This document shows, piece after piece, positions 8,007 to 16,688 of a stretch of DNA of 55,764 nucleotides. The notes beneath the pieces are model-generated. The model did not search any database, had not been told where the DNA came from, and saw only the letters and a program-made list of their open reading frames with translations. Both the position numbers and the translations under genes were made by a program. Source of the stretch: a bacterium (GTDB lineage: Bacteria > Moduliflexota > Moduliflexia > Moduliflexales > JAUQPW01); the NCBI GenBank assembly GCA_030550175.1, contig JAUQPW010000022.1, forward strand, positions 1 through 55,764, given 5' to 3'. Each line of letters opens with the position of its first letter. Within the stretch, counting starts at the first letter, position 1.

Positions 8007-9155
8007 TTAAGCAAAATCCTTTTCCCATCCCTCACCCCACATATTGAAGAAGGCGTCTTCTAGGTAAGGATGTTCTTTGATAACCTCTTCATTGAGTTCG
8101 ACGCCGATTCCGGGTCTGTCAGGAATGGTGATATAACCGTCCTTGATTTCCAGAGCCCCTTTAACCAGTTGACTTTTCCAGGGGACATCAAAATCATCCA
8201 GGCACTCCTGAATATAAAAATTGGTCAGGCAGGCATCTATCTGAACGGCCACGGCCGTAGAGATAGGCCCATTGGGATTATGGGGGGCGACGGTCATATA
8301 ATAAGTATCGGCCATGGCGGCGATCTTTTTAGTTTCCAGAATTCCTCCGGTGTGAAGGATATCGGGTTGGATGATATGGGCGGCCTGGAGCTCAAAGAGT
8401 CTTCGGAATCCATATCGGGTATAGAGGCGTTCACCGGTTGCGACGGGGATATTGATTTTATGGGCCACCAAAGCCATGGCGTCATGATTGTCGGGTGGAA
8501 CCGGTTCCTCGTACCAGCCGGGTCGATAAGGTTCCAGTTCCTTAGCGATTTCAATGGCGGTCATGGGGCTGAATCTTCCATGGACCTCTATGAAAATTTC
8601 TATGTCCGGGCCTACGGCATCCCGAACCGCCGCAACAATATCGATGGACTTAACTTTTTCCTGTCGACTCATTTCCCGGCCTGCGGAGCCAAACGGATCA
8701 AATTTAAGGGCCTTATAGCCTTTTTCAATCACCTTTTTAGCACGTCGGGCAAAGTTTTCCGGAGTTCGTTCCCCACCGTACCAGCCGTTGGCGTAGGTGA
8801 GGACTTTGTCCCGGCAGCGGCCTCCCAGGAGATTGTAAACAGGTTGCCCTAAGGCTTTTCCCACAATATCCCAGCAGGCTATTTCGATCCCGCTCATGGC
8901 CGTAAGGAGAACCGGTCCCCCATGCCAGAACTCGTTACGATACATACGCATCCATATCTCTTCAATGTTGAAGGGATTTGCCCCCACAACGTTCCGCCGC
9001 TTCAACTGATGGATGGCCGCTTCTACTGCTTTCTCTTTCCCTTCCAGAGTTGCCTCCCCCACGCCGGTGATTCCCTCGTCGGTAGAGACTTTCACAAAAA
9101 GAAAATTCCGCCACCGGGTACCTGTTAAGAGTGTTTGGACATCGGTGATTCTCAT
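8007..9155 (-). CDS. Enolase-superfamily sugar acid dehydratase (mandelate racemase / galactonate dehydratase-like)
   Basis: This 382 aa protein is full length for the family. An N-terminal capping domain (about 1-115) precedes a TIM-barrel. Metal ligands are seen as IEVHGRF (E in the position often occupied by D, followed by the catalytic His), WYEEPVPP and ATGERLYTR. The second catalytic His is in APHNPNGPIS. This His pattern (H after the first ligand and H at barrel end) resembles D-galactonate dehydratase and related acid-sugar dehydratases. The start is ATG 9155 with GAGAGGGG 4 nt upstream. It probably dehydrates an aldonic acid to a 2-keto-3-deoxy sugar acid. No dedicated kinase or aldolase adjoins it; the nearest aldolase (HpcH/HpaI) is 28 kb away. 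Confidence 0.75.
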   Translation of the reverse strand: MRITDVQTLLTGTRWRNFLFVKVSTDEGITGVGEATLEGKEKAVEAAIHQLKRRNVVGANPFNIEEIWMRMYRNEFWHGGPVLLTAMSGIEIACWDIVGKALGQPVYNLLGGRCRDKVLTYANGWYGGERTPENFARRAKKVIEKGYKALKFDPFGSAGREMSRQEKVKSIDIVAAVRDAVGPDIEIFIEVHGRFSPMTAIEIAKELEPYRPGWYEEPVPPDNHDAMALVAHKINIPVATGERLYTRYGFRRLFELQAAHIIQPDILHTGGILETKKIAAMADTYYMTVAPHNPNGPISTAVAVQIDACLTNFYIQECLDDFDVPWKSQLVKGALEIKDGYITIPDRPGIGVELNEEVIKEHPYLEDAFFNMWGEGWEKDFA

Positions 9156-9180
9156 GGTCCCCTCTCTTTATCCTGTGCAC

Positions 9181-9246
9181 CTTACGCCTGCTTAGCGTGT
9201 CCCGGGTGGTTTAATTTTTAACCCTGAGACCCCTGAAAGGCGTAAG
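9181..9246. repeat. Inverted repeat CTTACGCCT/AGGCGTAAG
   Basis: A perfect 9 bp inverted repeat (9181-9189 and 9238-9246) encloses a 48 nt loop that itself holds GGTTTAA..TTAACC. It lies between the CHAT gene stop and the dehydratase start, and could end the CHAT transcript. Confidence 0.45.
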
Positions 9247-9276
9247 TTCGCAAAGATTTAGCAGGGTTATGGTTTT

Positions 9277-10980
9277 CTACTTAAATCGAAACATTGGATT
9301 TCCGTATAACATATAACTCCCCCAGTTTAACTCTTTGTAGCCGAATTTTCGAATCATATCTTTTCTGGCTTCAACCAAAGATTCTCCGATAGTTCTTTCC
9401 TGGAGGAGTTTTTCATAGAATTTTCCGGCAAAAAAAGCCCCCGGTGAGTCGTTGATTTGCCAGAAGGTTCCGATATAATTAATAAGACCTGCTCGCAGGA
9501 GAGCCTCTGCGACCCCGTATTTATCCGTATGGTAAATCTTTTCAACAACCCCGGCTTCACAGGCATTTGAAAAAATCAATGCCGGAAGGCTGGATAAATT
9601 GACCAGATCCCGGGCGCGCACCCTTCCCCCGTCTTTAAATATCCAGGCACTTTCGGAAGGATCTCGCCGATCGAAATAGGCATGTCCGGCATAATGGACG
9701 ATATCGTAGGTTCCTGAACCTAATTTGGCTAAAACCTCTTCAGCTTCGTTGTCTTTGGGTCCTATTTGGGTGGTTACCTGAACTCCTTTTAAAGAGCTCA
9801 AAAACCTTGAAAGGATCCTTGCCTCCTCGGCAGCCCCCGGGAGATCTGCGGTGGGATCCCCTATCAAAAGGAAGTCTAACTTACCTTTTATCTTCCTGCG
9901 GGCCAGCCACTTGGTAACCGGGGCATCAATCATGAGCTGTCGGCCAATCGGGAAGTTAAGTCCCAGAAAACCCGGACAATCTGGATGATCGGTATACATA
10001 AGTTCCCAGGGAATAGAAGCCGCATAGGAATCCAGGGATAGTGCGATGGGGCGACCCTTACAGGCCAGGATAACCTTCTGGATATCCTCCGGAACTACCT
10101 GGTCAAAGAGGAGTTTTCCATGGGCTTTTTGAATTTCTTCGGCCTGAGGTTTTCCATACGAATCCTCCAATTTCTTCCGGATGCCTTCGATGATTTTTGG
10201 AGAGATGGTTCGCTCCTTACGCAGGGTAGCCGACTCTCCCAGGGCAGAAAAAATAAGTTTGATTCCCTCGGTTCGAATCACAATATTTAAAGGAGATATT
10301 TTTTCCTTGGCCGGTTCAGCCTGGATTCCGGTCAAGGTATATTCAGAAAAGGAGATATCCAGTTTTTGAGTTAAGAAATCACTTTTCAGGAAATTCAAAA
10401 GGACCTCTCGGATTTTTCGATATTTCTCCTCATTGATCTCGACCAGGGTCATCTCCTGGATCCTGCCATCGGGATCATAATTCTGTAACCCTTCATAGAT
10501 TCCGTTTATAAGAGTCCGGGTGGCATCTTCTACTGATAAATTTCCTGCATTGGAGCCCATTAAAACCATACCGAAATCATAAATTTTGGTACTTACCAGC
10601 CCTTTGATAAGATTCATTCCCACCAGTCTCAAACTATCCGTGGTAAAATTGGAGAAGTTACCCAATCCGGCCAATATCACCGTAGAAGCATATAACCTGG
10701 TTCGATGGGTTGGAATAAAGAAAATCTCCCCCAGATTTCCGCTGATCATCCGCCGATTCTCGAAATCATTAATAACCGATCCAATGGCTTGATCCACGGC
10801 AAGTTCTGCGCTACGGGGAGCAACTCCTTTAAAGTGTCCTACAACCAATGCGGAAGCGTCCACTTCTGTAATAGACCCTAAAGCCAACCTTAAAGAAAGC
10901 CTTCGAGGTTTTGAAAGGGAAGAATTATTCCGGCCTGGAGTACCGGGGGACAGGTTTCGCTGTGTGGGTAGTGTGGGCAT
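9277..10980 (-). CDS. M17-type macro-like domain fused to CHAT caspase-like protease
   Basis: This 567 aa protein has no signal peptide, so it is probably cytosolic. Residues about 25-190 resemble the N-terminal macro-like domain of leucyl aminopeptidases (M17_N), with VDASALVVGHFKGVAPRSAE, GEIFFIPTHR and VILAGLGNFSNFTTDSLR. The zinc-binding M17 catalytic domain is absent. After a linker (about 200-310) comes a CHAT domain: PIALSLDSYAASIPWELMYT, the catalytic His433 in VHYAGHAYFD, Cys474 in IFSNACEAGVV, and the terminal WGSYMLYGNP. The His-Cys dyad is intact, so proteolytic activity is plausible. CHAT proteases are known in metacaspase-like signalling and in defence systems such as type III-E CRISPR and gasdermin activation. 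No such partner lies here. SD AAAGGAGA 9 nt before ATG 10980. A promoter is predicted at 11065-11093. Confidence 0.8.
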   Translation of the reverse strand: MPTLPTQRNLSPGTPGRNNSSLSKPRRLSLRLALGSITEVDASALVVGHFKGVAPRSAELAVDQAIGSVINDFENRRMISGNLGEIFFIPTHRTRLYASTVILAGLGNFSNFTTDSLRLVGMNLIKGLVSTKIYDFGMVLMGSNAGNLSVEDATRTLINGIYEGLQNYDPDGRIQEMTLVEINEEKYRKIREVLLNFLKSDFLTQKLDISFSEYTLTGIQAEPAKEKISPLNIVIRTEGIKLIFSALGESATLRKERTISPKIIEGIRKKLEDSYGKPQAEEIQKAHGKLLFDQVVPEDIQKVILACKGRPIALSLDSYAASIPWELMYTDHPDCPGFLGLNFPIGRQLMIDAPVTKWLARRKIKGKLDFLLIGDPTADLPGAAEEARILSRFLSSLKGVQVTTQIGPKDNEAEEVLAKLGSGTYDIVHYAGHAYFDRRDPSESAWIFKDGGRVRARDLVNLSSLPALIFSNACEAGVVEKIYHTDKYGVAEALLRAGLINYIGTFWQINDSPGAFFAGKFYEKLLQERTIGESLVEARKDMIRKFGYKELNWGSYMLYGNPMFRFK

Positions 10981-11448
10981 ACGCTATATTCTCCTTTATA
11001 AAAAATAAAAACTGCAAACCCCTCAAAACAAATGTAAAGTTTACAAAATCTGTATGGTTAACAAGTGTTAGCACGAATGGAAAGAAATGTCAACGGGATT
11101 TTAGGAGGGACGGCGGTTGACTCGAGAAGCTTTAATACAGAAGAGTTTTGAAGTCAGGATCTCTCAGACTTTCTGATTTTTACCCCCTATGACTCCCTAT
11201 AAGTTATGACCCCTTTAACTTCCTATCGTGAAAAGACCCCCAGCAGCTTTTCAGGCCTCCTGGCCTGTTGCATATGCAATGGGCCGAGTTCAATGCTTAA
11301 AACCTCTTTAAAAAACTAAAAATATCATCAACCGATCGCGGAGAAAATATAAGGCCGAAGGGTCAATGCCGAAGAATGTCTAACCATCGGCCGGCGGAGA
11401 GACATACCTCTCTTTAGCCTGTCCGTATATGGAAAAGGAGGTTATAAC
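10981..11448. other. Divergent intergenic region between the CHAT gene and the broken HEAT gene
   Basis: No ORF of quality was found in these 468 bp. It holds the predicted CHAT promoter, a 13 bp palindrome TGTAAAGTTTACA (about 11034-11046), which lies downstream of the -10 and could be an operator, and a small hairpin CAGGCC/GGCCTG followed by the palindrome TGCATATGCA near 11253-11280. AAGGAGGT before 11449 is a strong SD. Confidence 0.5.
11065..11093 (-). promoter_or_regulatory. Predicted promoter of the CHAT gene
   Basis: On the minus strand, a perfect TTGACA (-35, 11093-11088), a 17 bp spacer and TAACAC (-10, 11070-11065). The start of the CHAT gene is about 80 bp downstream. Confidence 0.45.
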
Positions 11449-12474
11449 ATGTATCGGGTTCCTTTAAGAAGGATATGGCCGGTGGTGCTGCTATGGCTTG
11501 GAGTGCCGGGGGCGATGGCGCAGATTGTAGATCCTATGGACCCGGGAAGCAGAGTGGATCTCAGGACTACGGAACGCGCCGAACGAGAAATTACCCAGGC
11601 GCTACGTATCTTTCAGAATGAGACAGAGTCCATCGTGCGACGGATGGAGGCACTAGAGGTCCTGGTGCGGCATGGGGCACGAGCAGTACAGGCCGTGCCT
11701 ACCCTGGTGGCAGAGCTGGAAAAAAGAAAGCAATACATCGAACAGATTGAAGGGCCTGATCCGATCAGCGTGCCGACGCGGCGACGGATGGCTACCTTAC
11801 CGCTACCCGAAGCCCCACCCCCCGTCAAGTCAGATGGAGGCTGAGGAGCCTGCAGCAGGAGCCAAAGGAAGGAGGCCGGGTATACCGGGGTTGTACCGGG
11901 GGGGATCGGACCGCCACGGAAGGTCGATTCCACGAATGAATTTCTCCTTCAGATGGTCTGGACGCTGGGGGCCATCGGTCCGGATGCCGCGGAACAAAGT
12001 CAAGGGGTAATTCGCCGCCTGCTGGTGTATACGGCCAACGAGCTTATCGAACGCAACCGGGAAGCCACCGCTCCAACCCCGCCGGGGGTTCGTCTTGTTC
12101 CGTTCCAGCCCGGCAGTTCGGAGTGGGTAAAGGCGATGGGACCCATCAATCTCGCCAGTGAGTGTATCGTGACCCTTGGTAAGTTCGGTCAGGGTGCAGC
12201 TACTGCCGTGCCCCTTCTGGTTAATGTCCTGGACCAGAGTGAAAAGATCTTCGGCAAAGATACTGCCCGTCGCGTAGAAATCATCCAGGTGTTGGGCCTC
12301 ATCGATACACCTGAGGCGGTCAAGGCCCTGGAGGAGATGGCAATGTTCAACCGGGATCCAATCCTACACCGGGCAGCGGAAGATGCTCTGCAGCAATGCC
12401 CCGGCTCATCAGTGTCCCCGATCCCACAGCCGCCAAAAAAGTCGGAGTCATCGGGTCAGCAGCCACAACCCTGA
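11449..12474 (+). pseudogene. Exported HEAT-repeat protein gene interrupted by an in-frame TGA
   Basis: The first part (11449-11844, 131 aa) starts with a strong SD (AAGGAGGT) and a signal peptide (MYRVPLRRIWPVVLLWLGVP, cleavage likely after AMA). It then has a helical HEAT-like segment (RRMEALEVLVRHGARAVQAV) and a Pro-rich linker. TGA at 11842-11844 stops it. The same frame stays open to 12474, resuming with NEFLLQMVWTLGAIGPDAAE and further HEAT-like helices (ALxxLGxFGQGAATAVPLLV, IIQVLGLIDTPEAVKALEEM). The second half has a Met at 11953 but no SD. The simplest reading is one 341-codon gene with a nonsense change or sequencing error in the linker. Two separate proteins are less likely. A downstream coiled-coil gene follows after 15 bp. 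Confidence 0.65.
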
Positions 12475-12489
12475 AGGGAGGTTGACCCG

Positions 12490-12732
12490 GTGCAGCGTCG
12501 GAAGGCCCTGGAACAGCAGATTTGCTTTATGGAGGAACGGATTGCCCGGTTGGAGCGTGACATTGCGAAACTAGATAACGAGATTAAAGAGCGGAAGGAT
12601 GAGCTTAGAAGGTCTGATACCCACACCAGTCTTGCTGTGATCACCTTGCTGAGCCAGCAGCGTCTGGATATGCAGAAAGAGTTGATGGAACGGAAGGCCG
12701 AAAGGGATAAACTTCAGCAGGAACTGAATTAA
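12490..12732 (+). CDS. Small coiled-coil protein
   Basis: This 80 aa protein starts at GTG 12490, with GGGAGG 8 nt upstream. The whole sequence is highly charged and heptad-like (QQICFMEERIARLERDIAKL, then KERKDELRR, then QKELMERKAERDKLQQELN), so it should be one or two long helices forming a coiled coil. It has no signal peptide and no membrane helix. Fifteen bp separate it from the broken HEAT gene, so they form an operon. No family is recognised; it may be a partner or scaffold for its neighbour, which is inference from position only. Confidence 0.65.
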   Translation: MQRRKALEQQICFMEERIARLERDIAKLDNEIKERKDELRRSDTHTSLAVITLLSQQRLDMQKELMERKAERDKLQQELN

Positions 12733-13119
12733 CTCCCCTAATAGGCGATTAAAGGACATACGCAACTTTATTTCTGTAGGATTATGGGAAGCAGTGCCAA
12801 TGGTAATACAGAGATGAACCGGTGAAGGTATTGATAAAGGACGATCCTGAGGGAGGCATCCAGGAACACGAACCCGGTGCAACGGTCTTTCATTTTCCTC
12901 TGTCTTTCTAGGATAGTACTTTCCTTTATGGAATCAGTCACCTTCTTCATCGTTGTTCCTTCTGAGCTGATACCCATTTACTATGAAAATGTGGTATAAT
13001 TAAGGAGTGATCTTTGTGATAGCCCTTAAACGGAGCAACCAGAAAGGTGACTCCTATGGTTTAGGCAGTATTTTAATTATTCAGGGATGAGCAAATAAGA
13101 AATAAAGGAGGAAATACCC
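12733..13119. other. Intergenic region with a TATAAT-type -10 box
   Basis: These 387 bp hold no supported gene. GTGGTATAAT (12991-13000) is a perfect extended-type -10, without a clear -35, placed about 120 bp before the hydrolase start. It is the likely promoter of that gene. Confidence 0.4.
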
Positions 13120-13815
13120 ATGAATGGAATATCGAGAAGACAGGATGAAGAGAACCTGGTCCAGATTCCGGCAGGCCCGGTTACCCTTTCAGGGAATCTA
13201 GAGGGGCTCGGAGGTACGCGAGGGATTGTGGTATTCGCGCACGGGAGTGGGAGTAGTCGGCATAGTCCTCGAAACCGATACGTTGCACGGGTGCTTCGCG
13301 AGGCCGGACTTGCGACTCTACTCATGGACCTTCTCACCTCAGAAGAGGAAGTAGTGGATATGCAGCTTCGACATCTCCGGTTTAATATCGAGCTGCTGGC
13401 TGAGCGGCTTGTTGGTGCCACAGACTGGCTCAAGCAGAACCCGGAGACCCAAAACCTCAGAATTGGCTACTTTGGTGCCAGTACCGGTGCGGCGGCTGCA
13501 CTGGTTGCTGCGGCAGAACGTCCAGAGGTTGTAGGGGCAGTTGTCTCACGGGGTGGACGCCCGGATCTGGCAGAGTCCTTTCTGCCTCGGGTCCAGGCCC
13601 CCACGCTTCTCATCGTGGGTGGAGAAGATACCCTGGTGATCGACCTGAACCGGGCGGCACTGGCACAGCTCTGCACGGAAAAGAAGCTGGAGATCATCCC
13701 CGGAGCGACGCACCTCTTCGAAGAACCCGGTGCACTGGAAGAGGTCGCGCGGCTTGCAACCGACTGGTTCGTACACTACCTCCTATCGGACCATAAACAA
13801 GGCCTGCCGGGATGA
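13120..13815 (+). CDS. Alpha/beta hydrolase (dienelactone hydrolase-like)
   Basis: This is a cytosolic 231 aa alpha/beta-hydrolase. The start is ATG 13120 with AAAGGAGG 9 nt upstream. An oxyanion-region FAHGSGSSRHSPRNR leads to a nucleophile elbow G-A-S-T-G (GYFGASTGAAAALVAAAE, Ser near residue 120). The acid is Asp in LLIVGGEDTLVID and the catalytic His is in GATHLFEEPG. The order and spacing fit small dienelactone-hydrolase or phosphoribosyltransferase-associated hydrolases. The substrate is unknown. Base composition is visibly GC-richer (about 60% in sampled stretches) than the arginine or priA regions, as in the preceding HEAT gene, which suggests this patch has a separate history. Confidence 0.75.
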   Translation: MNGISRRQDEENLVQIPAGPVTLSGNLEGLGGTRGIVVFAHGSGSSRHSPRNRYVARVLREAGLATLLMDLLTSEEEVVDMQLRHLRFNIELLAERLVGATDWLKQNPETQNLRIGYFGASTGAAAALVAAAERPEVVGAVVSRGGRPDLAESFLPRVQAPTLLIVGGEDTLVIDLNRAALAQLCTEKKLEIIPGATHLFEEPGALEEVARLATDWFVHYLLSDHKQGLPG

Positions 13816-14252
13816 ATAGAATAACCCGATAGGCTTTTCGAATCCACGTTGGGATCTGTATTATAAAAAATTGCATATACTTAATTGAAAATCAGTACCG
13901 GCAGGGAATTTACAGGCTTGATTATACGATTTCTGGATACCTGAGGGAGAAGCCATCCACCTTTTGTTCTTGACAACTCTTATAAAGGGTTATTAGATAA
14001 AAGGGCATCCGCAAAGGTCGTTACTAAAACAACCGTAAAACTTTGGCAGGTTGAAATTGGTTAACCTCGTGGATTTCAAGGCGTTAAATGCTCTTACTTT
14101 TATGAGACCCATAATTCTAACCGGTAACGCCTTTCTTATTAACTTGCTTGATGCCCTTGGGCGCTCCGATTTAAGTTCATGCTTGCTTAATTCGGGCATC
14201 AGGAAGCAGAATCCATTTTGCTTACAAAAGCTTATTTGAGGAGGTCTTGCCC
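13816..14252. other. Long leader region with paired inverted segments
   Basis: These 437 bp before the small membrane protein gene hold no convincing gene. Downstream of the predicted promoter there are two pairs of matching arms: AAGGCGTT/AACGCCTT (about 14078-14085 and 14126-14133) and GATGCCC/GGGCATC (about 14150-14156 and 14194-14200). They suggest a structured 5' leader or small RNA. Both strands carry 60-90 codon open frames here (14051-14239 plus, starting TTG; 13993-14271 minus), without SD or recognisable homology. Confidence 0.35.
13970..13998 (+). promoter_or_regulatory. Predicted promoter upstream of the structured leader
   Basis: Perfect TTGACA (13970-13975), 17 bp spacer, TTAGAT (13993-13998; TAGATA one base later is also possible). 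The transcript would start about 250 nt before the next gene. Confidence 0.35.
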
Positions 14253-14543
14253 ATGTCGTTTTGGTCAACATATCTGGCCGTTGTTGCAGGTATCGTGATC
14301 AGTGTCCTCTATCCCATATTGAGGCAGGCCCTACCTAGACCTAGAGCTGGGGTGGCCGGAGTACCGGGATTCCTATCCCGTGCCTGGGATGCCAGCAAGC
14401 CCTATATCGTAACCCTTATCTTTGCCTTCGTTACGGCCCCTCTCATTATGGCCTTTCTAGACGATAAACTGGATAGCTGGCCGGCAGCTTTGTTAGCCGG
14501 ATTCGCCTGGGAGGCAACAATTGAAAAGGTAAAAGAAGGATAG
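14253..14543 (+). CDS. Small membrane protein, two helices
   Basis: This 96 aa protein starts at ATG 14253, with GAGGAGGT 7 nt upstream; an in-frame TTG two codons earlier is less well placed. A hydrophobic helix lies at about 3-24 (STYLAVVAGIVISVLYPILR) and a second at about 50-68 (IVTLIFAFVTAPLIMAFL), joined by a Pro/Arg-rich loop. The tail has one more weakly hydrophobic stretch (WPAALLAGFAWEATIEKV). No family is recognised. It looks like a small holin-like or membrane-anchoring protein, but nothing around it gives a function. Confidence 0.6.
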   Translation: MSFWSTYLAVVAGIVISVLYPILRQALPRPRAGVAGVPGFLSRAWDASKPYIVTLIFAFVTAPLIMAFLDDKLDSWPAALLAGFAWEATIEKVKEG

Positions 14544-14660
14544 GTAACTTAAGGAAAAGGCAGAAGGAAATGCTCCGCTTGAAAAAATTCTGATTAGTAC
14601 CCTGCAAAATTACCGAATAACCTGTTTATCGAAGTCAAAAAAGAGTTTAAAATATAAAAT

Positions 14661-15506
14661 ATGAAACAGATGGATTCCCTCTCCTGGTTATCCTTTCTTG
14701 AGGAGATTGCGGATCGTGCGGACGAGATTGCCCTGCGTCTCTTTCGTGCGCAGAATCTCCGTGTTGAGGAAAAAGTTGACCTGAGTCCCGTAACCGAAGC
14801 AGATCGTACGATTGAGGAAATAGCCCAGAACCTCTTGCGAAAACATCATCCGGATCTGGGCATCTGCGGTGAAGAGTATGGGGAACAGACCGGATCGAGA
14901 AACCTACGCCTGATCATTGATCCGATTGATGGTACCCGGAATTTCGTTCGGGGTATCCCCATATTTGCCACCCTACTTGCCATCGAAGAAGAAGGTGAAG
15001 TCATCGCCGGTTTGGTGACTGCACCGGCTTTACAGACACGATGGAAGGCCGCACGAGGTCATGGGGCTTATTGTGGAAAACGCCGACTTTACGTTTCCCA
15101 AATCCAGGATCTTCAGAAAGCTCACCTCTTTCACGGAACCCTGGGTGGCTGGGGAGAATCCTTACCTCCAAGGAGTATTTTCACTTTGATGCGCCAGGTG
15201 CAAAGGACACGGGGATTTGGAGACTTTTATCAGCATATGCTTGTGGCAGAAGGTGCCGGGGAAGTGGCCATCGATCCGGCTGTAAAGCCCTGGGATATTG
15301 CTCCCCTGCAAGTGATCGTGGAAGAGGCGGGTGGTCAGGCAACAACCCTGACAGGCCGGCGGTCTATCTACGGAGGAAGTCTGATCAGTTCCAATGGTTT
15401 AATCCATGAAAAGGTTCTCTCCATCCTGGCAGATCCTCACCACACCCATTTAGAAAAAGAAGAAGAAACGGTGAATAAGGCTAACGGAAAGGAAGGGGAA
15501 AGATGA
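14661..15506 (+). CDS. Inositol monophosphatase-family phosphatase, HisN-like
   Basis: This is a 281 aa Mg2+-dependent phosphatase of the IMPase superfamily. Metal and substrate motifs are ICGEEYGE (about 73-80), the signature IDPIDGTRNFVRGIP (about 91-105) and VKPWDIAPLQVIVEEAGG (about 213-230). The RNFVRG-I-P-x-(F)ATL wording matches histidinol-phosphatase (HisN) and related family members more than inositol-specific ones, so the substrate could be L-histidinol phosphate, but this is inference. No other his gene is present. The start is ATG 14661 without a strong SD. The stop overlaps the start of the next gene by 4 bp (ATGA), showing translational coupling to the racemase-like gene. Confidence 0.8.
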   Translation: MKQMDSLSWLSFLEEIADRADEIALRLFRAQNLRVEEKVDLSPVTEADRTIEEIAQNLLRKHHPDLGICGEEYGEQTGSRNLRLIIDPIDGTRNFVRGIPIFATLLAIEEEGEVIAGLVTAPALQTRWKAARGHGAYCGKRRLYVSQIQDLQKAHLFHGTLGGWGESLPPRSIFTLMRQVQRTRGFGDFYQHMLVAEGAGEVAIDPAVKPWDIAPLQVIVEEAGGQATTLTGRRSIYGGSLISSNGLIHEKVLSILADPHHTHLEKEEETVNKANGKEGER

Positions 15507-16651
15507 AAGAGATAAATCCATCTTTACCTCCTCTGTCGGGGATCCGGGTTCTCGATTTTAGTACCTTGCTACCGGGACCTTTAGCTTCTTTAATTCTCGC
15601 CGAAGCAGGAGCGGAAGTGATTAAAGTGGAACGTCCCCCCCAGGGGGATGAATTGCGTTCTTATCTACCCAGGTTCGGGGAGGATAGCGTCCATTTTGCC
15701 CTCCTGAACCGGGGTAAGCGAAGTATCTCCCTGGATTTAAAGGATCCGGAAGCCCTGGACTCCCTCAAACCTCTCCTCCAAACGGCCGATATCCTTTTGG
15801 AACAATTTCGACCCGGGGTGATGGATCGGCTTGGATTGGGCTATGAAGCGGTAAAAAAGATCAATCCGAAGATTATTTATTGCTCTCTGACCGGTTACGG
15901 ACAGAAAGGTCCTCAGGCCCATATGGCAGGGCATGATCTCAATTACCTGGCAGAAACGGGTCTTTTAAGTCTGGGAGCTACCCCTAACGGGGCTCCCGTG
16001 ATCCCTCCCGCCTTGATCGCAGATATTGGCGGTGGTTCTTATCCCGTGGTGATTAATATCCTGTTAGCCCTCCTCCGGCGGAATCGCACCGGAGAAGGAT
16101 GTTACCTGGATATGGCCATGTCCGATAACCTCTTTACCTTCATGTTCTGGGCTATAGGGAGTGGCTTTACTACCCATCAGTGGCCTCAATCAGGGAAAGG
16201 ATTGTTCACCGGTGGTTCCCCCAGATATCAGATCTATCAAACCAAAGATGGTCAATTCCTGGCTGCAGCCCCCCTGGAAAATAAATTCTGGAACAACTTT
16301 TGTGAGCTGATAGGACTCGCCGAGGAATTTCGAGATGATTCGAAATCCCCCGAAAGAACCCTCACCGAGGTCGCCCAAATCATTCAATCCCGTACCGCCC
16401 AGGAGTGGGAAAAGATATTCTCCGGTCAGGATGTGTGCTGTAGTATCGTAACAACCCTCCCAAAAGCTCTGGAATCTGAGCATTTCCGTGCACGGGGTCT
16501 GTTTGATCGTCAACTATTGAACCACGCCGGAGAGGCTATCCCGGCCCTACCTGTACCCGTTGCTTCTAATTTTCTAAAAAAAGAGCCTGTAGCAACCTAT
16601 CCGGGTCTGGGTGCCGATAACAGCTTAATCCAAGAACCCTCATCCCAGTAA
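15503..16651 (+). CDS. Alpha-methylacyl-CoA racemase-like CaiB/BaiF (family III) protein
   Basis: This 382 aa family III CoA-transferase fold protein contains VLDFSTLLPGPLASLILAEA and GAEVIKVERP at the N-terminus. Two residues suggest a racemase and not a CoA transferase: His144 in AGHDLNYL and Asp174 in LIADIGGGS. They are 30 residues apart, as are the His/Asp acid-base pair (126 and 156) of the mycobacterial racemase. The second CaiB protein of the window has Tyr at the His position. The expected reaction is epimerisation of 2-methylacyl-CoA in branched-chain lipid breakdown. It is co-translated with the HisN-like phosphatase through an ATGA overlap. Confidence 0.8.
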   Translation: MKEINPSLPPLSGIRVLDFSTLLPGPLASLILAEAGAEVIKVERPPQGDELRSYLPRFGEDSVHFALLNRGKRSISLDLKDPEALDSLKPLLQTADILLEQFRPGVMDRLGLGYEAVKKINPKIIYCSLTGYGQKGPQAHMAGHDLNYLAETGLLSLGATPNGAPVIPPALIADIGGGSYPVVINILLALLRRNRTGEGCYLDMAMSDNLFTFMFWAIGSGFTTHQWPQSGKGLFTGGSPRYQIYQTKDGQFLAAAPLENKFWNNFCELIGLAEEFRDDSKSPERTLTEVAQIIQSRTAQEWEKIFSGQDVCCSIVTTLPKALESEHFRARGLFDRQLLNHAGEAIPALPVPVASNFLKKEPVATYPGLGADNSLIQEPSSQ

Positions 16652-16688
16652 GACAAAACAACGGTTTTCCGGTGCGTTGGAGATTCTT

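Noticed and set aside
8070..8852. 260-codon open frame on the plus strand inside the dehydratase gene
   Set aside because: It is antisense to a well-conserved enzyme, lacks any recognisable domain, and the minus-strand protein explains the codon pattern.
11842..11844. TGA read as selenocysteine
   Set aside because: It lies in a Pro/Gly-rich linker between HEAT segments, not at a redox or metal site, and no SECIS-like hairpin was evident.
13993..14271. 92-codon minus-strand frame in the structured leader region
   Set aside because: No SD, no known motif, and it overlaps a likely leader and the strong SD of the next gene. Kept only as a remark.
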